Shown here: positions 12,901 to 24,900 of the stretch, in pieces | Position numbering within the stretch: position 1 is the first letter of the stretch | Layout of the letters: each line of letters starts with the position of its first letter | Assembly (NCBI GenBank): GCA_907163375.1 | Contig: CAJQUW010004740.1 | Location: 201,501-265,500 of the forward strand | Direction of reading: 5' to 3' | DNA from: Prostheceraeus crozeri | Taxonomy: Eukaryota; Platyhelminthes; Polycladida; Euryleptidae | Length of the DNA stretch: 64,000 bases | Program-made: the position numbers and the translations under genes | Notes under the pieces: model-generated | What the model was told of the DNA's origin: nothing | The model's input: the letters and a program-made list of their open reading frames with translations, nothing else | Databases searched by the model: none

Positions 12901-15900
12901 TGCGTGCATATAATAGAATAAACAAAACATTTAAAGAAATCACATTGAATCATTTTAAGTTTCTACAATCAAGGAAAAAGTCAGGTTAGTGTACTTAAAA
13001 GTTAATAATACACAATAATGAATAAAACACACAATCGCTAATAATGTTAGTCCTAAAAAGGATTGATAGGCATTCATGCCGGTCAGCGGGTAATTAGTGC
13101 ACTCCTACATGTAAAGAATAAAACATTAGGCTCACAGAACAATAAAACGAAATATAGAAGATGTGGAGAGTCCAGAAAGGCTAATAAAAATCGAAAAGAA
13201 GAGGTTCATCAGCAAGATGACCAGCTAGGTCGCGTTTTGGATCTTGCACGCTCAAACCCTAGCTCGTGGACCCCATGCACAGTAACACTATCGATAATAA
13301 ATTTAACCAAAGCCACACGGGATAGACAACTCTTTGGCAGAATGCAACCCAAACTTGAATAAAACAAAAATATGCATATTTAGCAATCTCTCCATACACT
13401 TGATCAGTTTACAAGCTTTATAACCACGCTTCACGAACATATCAAAAGTACTTTTAACTTTAACAATGGCATGCTGTAGATGCGAACAAATTCTTAGATA
13501 CCTTAAAACTTGACTGGCAAATACATTCGCACCGATATGAAGAGGAAGAAGACTTTCCGGAAAAGTAAACATTATAACATTAAAAGAAAATTGTTCCACT
13601 CTATGAAAATGGTCAACTTCACATGAAGTATTCAATGGACGTGTTATTGGTCCCATTTCTTTCTGCTGGAGTTTCTACAATCTGTTTTCAATTGACAAAA
13701 TACTATTGGTTTTACGAGCAGGTACTCATAAACGGCAACTCAATGGATCACATTGACATAACACAACTTGCAAGCATTTCTATTCCATGATAGTGTGTAC
13801 GGCAGAATGCATTTTATCAGTGATTACGAATAAATCTAGTCATGTAGAAACTCAGTGGTTGGGCTAACGATGTGGAGGTATGAAGTTCAAATCTGATCAC
13901 ACGCTAAAGGAATAGGGAAGGACCAACCGCGCCACCTAGCAAGCATCATACAGGGTGCGAGAAAAGTCCTTGCGGATTTTTGTCAACTTTATATTTTGCT
14001 ATTCAATGATCAAATATCATTTCTTCAGTGACCAATATGTGGCAATGCGTTTGTAGATAACTCTGTCACTCGACTATTATGCATGCCAAGTCTTCAGATT
14101 TAACACATAGTGAGCTTTATGCTATTCAATCAACAAAATTTAAATTGATTACTTTCCATACGTTTTGTAAACTCGGCATTTCATTGTCCTATTTTCGATG
14201 CTTTAAAAAGCTATGCCACTTGTTTTTCCTGAGCTCCATGGATTTCACATTTGAATCTAGCTACGAGATTTGATCTCATTTCAATCAAATCAACAAAGTT
14301 GTGCTTCAAATAGCTATGCCACTCGTTTTTGCTGAGGTCCATAGATTACAAATTTAAATCTAACTTCGAGGATCGATCATTAAATGACTGACTAAACCAT
14401 GGATGATTAACTTAATAAATGTTATGCCTTGAAAAAGCTATGCCACTTATTTTTGCTGACCAGCATAGATTTCACATTTGATTCTTACTACGAGATTTTT
14501 AATTTTAATCAATACATTTTATACACTGTGTTTATAAACTCGATACACTGATGGATGTGAGTAATTTGATATAGTGATGGAATTCTCGACAATAGAAAAA
14601 GTTTTATTGCACATCGTGGGCCATTTCTTTCAACTGTGAAGAAAGTGCTCGTCAATTCAGAGAGAAATTTAACAAGGAACCCCCATCGTCGAGAACAATC
14701 TGTATTGGAAGAACAAACTTCTTGAAACCGGCAGCTTGTCCCACGACCCGACCCAGAAGTGGTAGAACCCATAACAGCTCTGGAGATGAAAACAGGCAAA
14801 AGGTAATTGAAGCTGTCACTGAAAATCCTTCAACTTCGACAAGAGTGATATCGAGGGATTCGGGATCTCTGATTTCACTGTCCGAAAAGTTCTAAAAGCC
14901 GAGCATTATCATCCATACAAGCCGCTATATTCTCAATTTCTTTGTGATGGGGACGAAGACCGCCGCTTACAATTTTGTGAAGAAATGAGGAGAAAATCGA
15001 GAGATCCTGCTTTCCTCCGAAAGCTAACATTTTCGGACGAGTGTGTCATGTCGTTGACAGGCAACATCAACAAGCACAATGTGCACTTCTGGACTACGAC
15101 GAACCCGAATATTAGAATGACCAACCCAGGCAAGACTCCTAGCCTACCCCCTGTGGGCCTGTATAGGCTATTCCGGACTTCTTCTCTACGATATCAGTTC
15201 AGAAACCATGAATGGAAAGAGATATTCTGATCTTCTGTTGAACCAAGTCGTTCCTTATTTCTCTCGTGGCACTGGAAGAACCCTTCTGTTCCAGCAAGAC
15301 GGAGCGCCTCCCCATTGCTCTCTTTCAGCGCGTCAAATTCTAGAGACTCAGTTGTCCAATCGCTGGATCGGCAGAGAGGACCTATTGAATGGCAAGCAAG
15401 ATCGCCGGACTTGACACCCTGCGACTTTTGGTTCTGGAGTCACCTGCGGCAATTGGTTTATCCTCCAGGTTTTATTTACAGGAACATTCAGGACTTGCGG
15501 GAAGAGATTGAGCGACAAATGAACAACATTGCTCTCTCTTACTACCGTGATTCGTTGAGGAATTTTCAGAAACGTTTTCTGAAGTGCATTGAGCATGACG
15601 GTGAGCTATTTGAAGAATAAAAATGTCAATGAGTACATGGAATGTTTAGTTTTTATTTCTAGATGGGTTTGTTCAAAGAAAAATGAAAATAAAGTAAAAC
15701 AATTCACCATGCAATAACTAAATATAAAGTTATCAAAAATCCGCAAAGACTTTTCTCGCACCCTGTAGATTAGAGAAACTAGACATTATCCTTCTACGCT
15801 TGCAATAGAATGTCTTCTAGATTTTCATTTCCTAATATGGTTGTATAGAAGAATTAAAACATTGCGTCTGATGATAAAAAAAAGAAACCATGACATCTCA

Positions 15901-18900
15901 AATGGCCGCAAAAAAATGTATCTTTACTGTTTCCAGTAGAAGCGGGTGGCCGTGCAGCCCAGTCATACAAGCAATCGGGCAAAGTGAAGTATAAAAAAAC
16001 ACCTCGCTTTAGTTATTATTTGATAGTTTTATTTTGTTTATTTCATCATGAATCCTTGCATCGATGAACTAATTGAGCAGAGATGTCTGAGTGACTACCT
16101 TTTATTTCGCTTAATTGGGTTAACTTATTTATTATTTCTAAGCATTCTAACTAAAGACCCTAAATTAAAAGAGTTTTGGCCTATTAGTATTATATTATGT
16201 TTTCCTTTAATTCACAAAGTCTTTTAGGGAAGATATTTACTTAATTCGCCCTAAGTACAAGTACAACCGCAATTGTCATCAAAACAAACATGCAAAAGAC
16301 ATATTTAAAATATGACAGATGAAAATCTTTTTTGTGACCCTATCAAGAAGTAACGAGAAGGTTGCAGACAGGATGGAAGAACTGCAAGAACTGCTGGTAT
16401 GCTTTGTGATAGAAAGCTGCTTATGAGGTTGAAAAGAAAACTACTAAAGAGCATGTTAAGACTGACAATGGCATATGGAATAAAGACTGTCGCCGTCACG
16501 AAGAGGCTGCATAGACAGATGGAAGTTGTGGAGATGAAGATGCTGAAGTTCTCTTTAGGGGTTCTCACGGACAAATGAGATCAGGAGCAAGGTGGTAAGA
16601 CAGCGGTCGAGGGTCGGAGAATTGAGAGAATACCTGAGAGAGAAGAGCACACGGTGGTTGGGACATGTGCTAAGAACTGAAAATGAGCATGTCGAATAGT
16701 AACCATGAAAGTTGAAGATGGTAGAGGAAGCGCATGCGAATAGTGAAGAGCGAAAATCCGCACCGACGACTGCTTATAAGTGGGATTCAAGCTTGACAAA
16801 GAAGAAGAGAAGAAGAGAAGAAGAAGAAGAGGAAGAAGACGAAGAAGAAGAAGAAGGAAGAAGAAGAAGAAAGAAGAAGAAGGAAGAAGGAGGAGGAGGG
16901 AGGAGGAGGAAGGAGGAGGAGGAGGTAGGAGGAGGAGGAGAGGAGGAGGATTGAAGGAGGAGGAGGAGGAGGAGGAGGAGGAGGAGGAGGAGGAGGAGGA
17001 GGAGGAGGAGGAGGAGGAGGAGGAGGAGGGGGGGGGAGGGGGGGGGAGGAGGAGGAGGAGGAAGGAGGAGGAGGAGGAGGAGGAGGAGGAGGAGGAGGAG
17101 GAGGAGGAGGAGGAGGAGGAGGAGGAGGAGGAGGAGAGGAGGAGGAGGAGGAGGAGGAGGAGGAGGGGATGGAGGAGGAGGAGGAGGAGGAGGAGGAGGA
17201 GGAGGAGGGAGGAGGAGGATCGGAGGAGGAGGAGGAGGAGGAGGAGGAGGAGGAGGAGGAGGAGGAGGAGGAGAGGAGGAGGATGAGGGAGGAGGGGAGG
17301 AGGATAAGGAGTGGAGGAAAAGAGGAGGAGAAGGGAGGAGGGAGGAGGAGGAGGAGGCGGAGGAGGTAGTAGGAAGCGTCGACCATAGGCTGACCGAGCA
17401 TGTCGCTCGCTTGGGGGGTCCCCCGCTGCCCAATTAACGTGGTTGTTGAAAAATAGCGAAAGTCGGAGATCACCAATATATTCGCCCTTCTTATGGGCTT
17501 CGGCAGTGGATACAAAGTCACGAAGTGTAGTGAACGCGTCAACAAAGGCGCTTGCATTAATAGTGAACAGTCATGAAAATCTAACATAGAACCTTGTGGC
17601 CTCACATCAGGCTGAAAAAACGACGTCATCATGCACTGTCACTAAAAGGAAGCATAGATATCTATACACGTCAGTTACAGTCAAGCAGACAAAGATGAAG
17701 ACCATAGATATCTAAATAAGTCAAAGTAAAGGTCAAAGCATTAAAATGTTCGAAGGTAATATACATGTAGTATAAAGAAATCATTATAATAAAAAAATGA
17801 TCATCGTAAAAAAGAATATAAATTCTTGTCCCGTCGGTAGGATAAGCGGACGGAAATGTCAGTGACTTGGCGACAGGATTCCTGGATTACAGCATTCAGC
17901 CTCTGCGTGCAGCTGCTGTGGAAGGTCACTAAGTTGATGGTCTGGGAGTCTTTGTTGAGGCAGCGATTGAGACCATTGGGTTGAAGAGTGCAAGGGATTT
18001 GATCCACCGTGTTCTCCTTGGCTAATCGGTTCTGATCACGGAAGGAACGGTCGATGGCAAAGAAGGACAAATGGGATTCATTGCAGAAGTTTGTGAAGTG
18101 TGGAACCAGAGGAGAGTTGGCGTCTCTGTGTCTGATGGCACGCAGGTGTTCACAAATGCGCTGGCGTAGGGGATTTGACGACTGGCCCACATACATGACA
18201 TTACACCGAGAGCACTGTATCACATAGATGCAATGAGTTGAGCTGCAGTTTGAGGTTAAAGAGCACTGGATGGGAACGAACGGAGTCCGCATCCTTGAAA
18301 ACATTGCATTCAAAGGCGAAACTGCACGCTCACATCTCTGACCACCACATCTCCTGAAACCTGGGCTCCATGACGAGGCTAAGCCGGAAATGTTGAGTAC
18401 TCGTTTCCAACAAGATCGGATCGAGGAGCGTGTGACACCAAGCGAGCGCCAAATCGGGAACACTGTGTGGCAAGTTCCATCAAAGGTCCTCGCGAGTAGA
18501 AGAGCGTGTGGCCCAGCGAAGGATCTGTGAGAACATAACACCTTTGTGGACGTGGATCGGGTGATGGGAAGTACGAGGAAGGACTTGATGGCAGGCCGTG
18601 TCTTTAAAACCAATTCGGTGGAGGAGACGGTTGCTTGCTGATCGGTAAATCTCTAAGTCCAAAAATCGAATAGATGTCGGGTTGTGAACCAAGTCAAGCT
18701 GAATGTGAGGATCTTGAGCATTGAGATGGATTAAAAAAGGAGACAGAGTATCGGCTCCATGATCCCAGATGGCAAGGATATCGTCTTGAAAACGCACCCA
18801 AAGACTTGGACGAAGGTCGAAGGATGAGATTGCAGCTGTCTCCCACTCGCCGAGATAGAGATTGGCGAAGGACCCACCAAACGACTTGCCCATGGCAACG

Positions 18901-21900
18901 CCGGAGATTTGAAGGAAGCGCTGGTCTTCGAACATGAAATCATTCCTTTCCAAGCAAAGTCGCAGGAGTTGGAGGATTTCTTCGTCTGGTCTCCTTGGGT
19001 CAGGATGGCGTGCAAAGGCTCGGCTGATGCATTGAATCCCCTCATTGATCGGAACATTTGTATAAAGCGATCGTACATCAAACGTACATAAGAGGGAGTA
19101 TTCGGACAAGGTATGGGAGCGAAGAATGGCCAGGAGGTGCTGCGTGTCTAGAAGAAAACTTTGTAGTCGTCTGGCCAGTGGGAAGAGGAAAAACTCCACT
19201 AAACGCGCGATATTACTGGAATTTGTTCGAATGTCGGCAACAATAGGCCTTCCAGGCGGCATGTTCGGGGACGACCATGTTGTCTTGTGGACCTTTGGGA
19301 GAATGTGGAAGCGTCGCTCTCTTGATGTCAGGGGTGGAATGAGGAAATTGAGCTCCTTGTTGTTGATATATCCAGAAGCGTGGAGACTGGACAATATTTG
19401 ACAGAAGGGTTCATCTGCGTTGGGCAAACCTTCCTGAAGATGATTGTAGAAGGAGGTATCTGACAAATGGCGAAGACATTCTCGACGATACACCTCAGAA
19501 TCCATTATGATCCATCTACCACCTTTATCTGCTGGGCGCACTGTTATGGCGTCATTGTTCGTGAGTGATAAGAGGGTATTGCACTCACTAGGTGACAAGT
19601 TTGAGCAGCTGTAACAGGAATGATTCCCGAAGAGTATTGTGCGAGCGGCGGAGAGAATACGAGCACAAAGGCTATTGATGGCAGGCGACACAAGACCCTG
19701 TGGCGGCCATGCGGAAGACCGGATGGCACCAAAACGGCAGCGATGGGACGACGAAGAGTCATTGCGAAAGCAAGAACTGGATGACCATTGAAGTTTCCGC
19801 ACAAAGTCTATGACTCCATGAAATGCTTCGATGTGATTGCAGCGAGTTGGAGTTGGAACAAACGTTACAGGCTTGTTCAGTAGAGAAAGTAGTTCAAAAG
19901 ATGTAGGCAGGGAAGACGACAGGTTGCAGGTAGAATTAATCATTTGGGCCGTAAGTCTCCCATAACTTAGTTTAAATGCATGGTAATCTTCTGAAAAACT
20001 TCTTGTTTGGTGTGAGGATCCCAAACGTTCATTGAAGAATAGAAAGGTGATGGAGCAGCGAGAACAATGCTGTTGGACGGATGTTTGTTCCTCACCATTG
20101 TCGTGAATTCTTGATGTGTAGCTCGTTCCGCTGGAGTGAAGTCGCTTGTGATGCCAGGTAGAAGGATAAAAAGTGTGGCGTTCGGAAAAAGTTGATGACA
20201 GCGACCTAAAAGACTCTTTAAAGTGGTGAAGTTTGTGACAACACGGTTCCCACGATCCAAAAGGCTGAGGCACACAAAAACCTTTGAGTACTGATGACTG
20301 TCGGAGAGCCCTCGGGTGTAAGATCGGAGAGCAGAAAGTCTTCCATTGGGAAGGGCGATCACTCTGCATCGATTGTCGGTGAAGGTCTGAAAGTTTCCAT
20401 CTCCCAATAAAAGGATTTGCGGCTCCAACGAGGAACTTGGTGCAGCAGCCGAAGTTTCTGGAGCATGATGTGCGGCTGTAGTCGAGAAAGCGGTTGACGA
20501 GCCGGATACAGAGTCAAAAATGGGAGTTGGAGCTGTTGGACCATCATGTGTGGTGCCAATTGATGAGTCACAGTGATTGGGTGTGGAAATTAAACTGGAT
20601 GCTGAAGCAACAGACAGAGATGCTGTGGCTGGCAAAGTAGAGGGAGCAGAGACGGAGATAGAAGTCGCTGTCGTTGAGGTAATAGGTCGATTAGTCACAG
20701 GTGCCGCACCTACATGTATGTGTGAGACGGCTTCAGGAGAGGTAGTCGGCAAAGCACTAGATGTGGTGGTGGAGGCCGACGCTGATGCAGCCGAGGTATC
20801 GGACGAAGCAGTTGCGTGCGAAGGCGAGTCAGAGAGCAAACGTTGGTTGGCCCTAATCAATAGGAGGAGGAGGAGGAGGAGGAGGAGGAGGAGGAGGAGG
20901 AGGAGGAGGAGGAGGAGGAGGAGGAGGAGGGAGGAGGAGGAGGAGGAGGAGGAGGAGGAGGAGGAGGAGGAGGAGGAGGAGGAGGAGGAGGAGGAGGAGG
21001 AGGAGGAGGAGGAGGAGGAGGAGGAGGAGGAGGAGGAGGAGGAGGAGGAGGAGGAGGAGGAGGAGGAGAGGAGGAGGAGGAGGAGGAGGAGGAGGAGGAG
21101 GAGGAGGAGGAGGAGGAGGAGTAGGAGGAGGAGGAGGAGGAGGAGGAGGAGGGGGCGGAGGAGGAGGAGGAGGAGGAGGAGGAGGAGGAGGAGGAGGAGG
21201 AGGAGGAGGAGGAGGAGGAGGAGGAGGAGGAGGAGGAGGAGGAGGAGGAGGAGGAGAGAGAGCAAGGAGAGGGCGGCTCCCCTTGCTGTGCCACTCGCAC
21301 AAGTGATGTGAATGTGTACCCGAAGTAAATTATGAAAAAACTCGTAGCTGGAGGACACGTGTTTCAGTGTATTTTTCGTCAGCTCCAAATATAAAATTCT
21401 GTAACTTGACAGCAAACAACTGTAGGTGAGAAAAAGCTTATATACTCGACTGATAAGAGACCAGACCATTCGTTTTGAATTATATTCGTTGTCACTTGCA
21501 GAATCTATGCATTGGAAAATTGCCTGATTGATGATTGCCTGAAAAATGATAAGGAGTAGGAGGAGGAGGAGGAAGACGACGAAGCAGAGCTAAAATTTTA
21601 GAATTTCATCTTAGATTTACCATTTTCATATCATGCGGGATTGCATATCACTATTACAACCAGTCAATAAATTTCACCCGAATTTCACTGCAGTAGTGCT
21701 TCATAAGTATTTCGCAGTTTTCACGTTGTCTTTTAGCTCGATATCGCTCACACCACCGTCATAAAAAATGACGCTGCATCATGGCATTGCAATCCAGCAC
21801 TTTATTGCGACTGTCATTCCAATTAAATATTTTTACTTGTCGAGGATGAAAATTTGTGCAACAAAACTCATCGTTATCATTTTTCAAGACCTGTCTTCCC

Positions 21901-24900
21901 CATCAAAATAATAATTGTCGACAGAATTGATTTGGTTCATTATTGCTACATGCTAAGTAAACTGCGAATTCAATGTTTTCGTTACTTTGTGTATCTCTCA
22001 ATCACAGTTCCTTCAACAGAATACACACACATGTAACAGAAATTCTTTGCGAGAAATGAATGCATACCTCAGAATTCATCTTGTTACCTTCTCACGCCAT
22101 TTTTTGTATTGCAACGATTTTTGTCAAACTTAATCGTCAAATCACCTTTGAAGAGTATTGCATTGAACAGGTCTATCAGATTTTGTTACCTAACCAAATT
22201 GCTCGCGAATGATGTGCAATTGTATATCGTGATGGCAATGAATTATATCATCAACTTTATTGAGCCTTACAACACCGGTGTCCTACTCTGAACGCATCCA
22301 ATGGAGAGGGGCAATTTTTTTCGACATGTATTTCCTCAAAATGCAATATCCTTACATAAGAGTGACACTTTCTCCACATAATTAGATTGTTTAAGCGTGT
22401 CACTTTCCTAGAAATGGAAACTGCTTCAAAACGATGGCACATGCAGGAACTTACTAAGTGGACAAAAGAAATTTTTAATACCTTGCATAGATAGGAAAAA
22501 TAGTCGTGCCTCGCTTGCAGATTGCAATGAATTCCTTCAAAATGCTTCGATCGCCACGCCTTCAGATTCGAAGAATCTGATCATTGCGTAAAAGTTTACT
22601 CGATAATGTTGGTCCTTCCGATCGCTATTAAAAAAGTTATCAGGCGCACGAAAAGACGTTCACAAACTTCTGTGTAGAACTTGACATCGACAGTGTCTCT
22701 TTGAACACCGTAAGTGGCGACCGACATGGGCACACAAATCCATCACAGACTGGCACGCTTTCTGTCATTTGCGTGATGTTTTCGTTTCTCTGCTGCTGTC
22801 AAACACATATCCGATGCTGCAATCGCTCCATGAATAAAATCTGAAAGGAGCGATGTGCAACAGTGGTGTCAACAGCAGCTGCCTTCTCTAGTGACCAGTC
22901 TGGGATGAGAATGTCCGCTGGACTGTCTACATCGTCACTGGAGCCTTGTTCCATTTTAAATTCATTCTTCCTTGTTGGCGGAGGCGGTGTATTAGTGACT
23001 TATGAATACCTGACTGTTTTATTTATCCCGATCAGTAAAGCACAAGGTTTACACAGTTAAAGGGAATTCGGTTTTCGGGAAATCCAAAAAATATAACATT
23101 CACTACAAGGGAAAAGATGTCCTTAAAAAATGTTATTTTCTTTGAAAATATGTATACAATACTTTGAAGAAGAATATTTTTCTCTATATAATGCTGTACC
23201 ATGACAATAACGACTAATACGTATACATGTAGCTACCTATTTAATAAATGTATAAGAAATCCTCATTAATCCTAAAAGGACCATAAATGCAGAATTGTTA
23301 AGGATTTTATTCAGGCATTACCATGGAATCCTGCAGGATATGACAATTAAAATCCTTAACGACATTTCTACCGGATTTAATGGAAAAATCCTTTAGCAAA
23401 AGGCTTCACAATACTAAAAGAGCTGAAATGCCTGAAATATACATGGAAAAGGACATGGGTGATAACATTGTGATGTCTAAATACATTCAATACATACATC
23501 GTCCATGTAGGAGCCACTTGTTAAATGCACCAATAAGAATGTAAAGTACTGTGCTATCATGTTGAGAATGATTATCATGCATAGGCTCATATGAAATAAA
23601 GTACAATTAACTACGTTATCTTATGGCAGGCTGCATCTGTGTGAATAACAGAAATCTAATTTCAATGCGGACATTATCCAATTTTTAGATCATGCTTTAA
23701 CTGAAGACCGTAAAAATAGTCAATCAATATGATTTAATGGATTTTATTTATGTGACAGCTATATCGTAAAATTAAGAATTTAATGTCATCATTGTCTTTA
23801 AAAACTTAGCATGTTGTCACACTTCAAGGAATTTATTGTCAAAAACCGCTTGTCCATAACTGTCAGTGACAACGAAGTTTCTTTGAAGTAATCACCTAAA
23901 TAACAGATTTCCGATAGCTGAAGATGTACAAGGTGGGCCATATAAAACCGCCGATTATAATTGCTTATAACTTTTATGTCACTCTGCCATTTTCTATGAA
24001 ATTTTTACACAAGCTACGTGCAGACATACAATTTACGTTTTTCTGACATGTTACAGTTTTGTATCTGTCTTTGGAACTGCAGCAGTCAAAAGCATATTCT
24101 TTATTAAAGTTTGATGACCAAAATCATTATTTTGAAACAATGAAAAGTTATCAAGGTTCCAAAATCTGTGATAAATGTTATAATGTCTGTGTCAATTTGT
24201 TAGATGTTTGAAAAGAGTTCTTCCCATAGATAATTACAGTTTTAGAAATTTCCGTTCATGAGACGACATTATTAGAGAGCGTGGAAGGTAAGCTGCATAC
24301 AGAGCCTAGCTTTCTAATTTGAATGGAACAACATCATCGCTATGTTAATTTGATTGAAAATTTTAAAATTGGTGCTTGCTGTAGAAATCAAAAGATTTCA
24401 AACTTTTAATCACGAGAAATCCTTCATTTTCATCAAAAGACCAGTTTAAACACAATTGTAATTTAGTCTCAAAACAATTGAAGGATCCAATCAATTATCC
24501 ACTTTTGCAGTGAATAAGGTGACAAGATACCTTGTAATATCGAGAGCACTTAGTTCATACTTCTTCCCATGTCTTCCCAGTCTGACTGGTTGGAAATTTT
24601 TACAAATTCTAAGTTCACTCTCATGGTTCATCCCTTCGTCGCTTTATTCACAATTGAGCGACACATCTTTACAATTTTTCCTTCGATAGCTTTTCCTAAC
24701 TTTGTTTTGTCCTATAATTGTTGCATTGGCATCAGTAATAAAACTAAGGTGGGCTCTCGAATAAGAAGATTTACCAAAATTGCTTCCGGTATGGCTTCCG
24801 GCTCCCAAGATCTGAAAGTTTTTCTTTACAGAAGAAAGCAGCTACACGTCTTGGTAATATATACAGTAATTAGAGTAGAATCAATAGATACATGATTTCT

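Larger units (their letters stand above)
13951..15765 (+). mobile_element. Tc1/mariner-superfamily transposon, dead copy
   Basis: The 1815-bp element has terminal inverted repeats of about 45 bp beginning CAGGGTGCGAGAAAAGTC, flanked by TA at 13949-13950 and 15766-15767, the usual target duplication of this superfamily. It contains one transposase pseudogene. The left untranslated part, about 600 bp, is unusually long and carries three related blocks. The two terminal repeats differ at only a few sites, so the insertion is not very old. Confidence 0.92.
17371..20864 (-). mobile_element. Penelope-like element (PLE) between two GGA tracts
   Basis: Read on the minus strand the order is an SGNH-like domain ORF, a reverse transcriptase, a GIY-YIG endonuclease and a 430-bp 3' region. 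RT joined to GIY-YIG defines canonical Penelope-like elements. No terminal repeat was found; both ends of recognisable element sequence meet a GGA tract on the same strand. The 5' end appears cut at the right-hand tract. It is nearly whole in coding content, but the coding region is spread over overlapping frames, so it is probably inactive. Confidence 0.8.

Noticed and set aside
16774-17632. Long ORFs of poly-Leu, poly-Pro, poly-Ser, poly-Glu and poly-Arg
   Set aside because: They are translations of the GGA microsatellite in several frames on both strands and have no other protein content.
20853-21469. Extension of the PLE upstream ORF to 500 codons
   Set aside because: The added part is the right GGA tract and flank; open frames through it are incidental.
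23933-23952. AGGTGGGCCATATAAAAC, similar to a mariner-type end
   Set aside because: No inverted partner seen, so no element can be bounded.
24569-24895. 108-codon ORF in intron 1
   Set aside because: No homology recognised and no supporting context.
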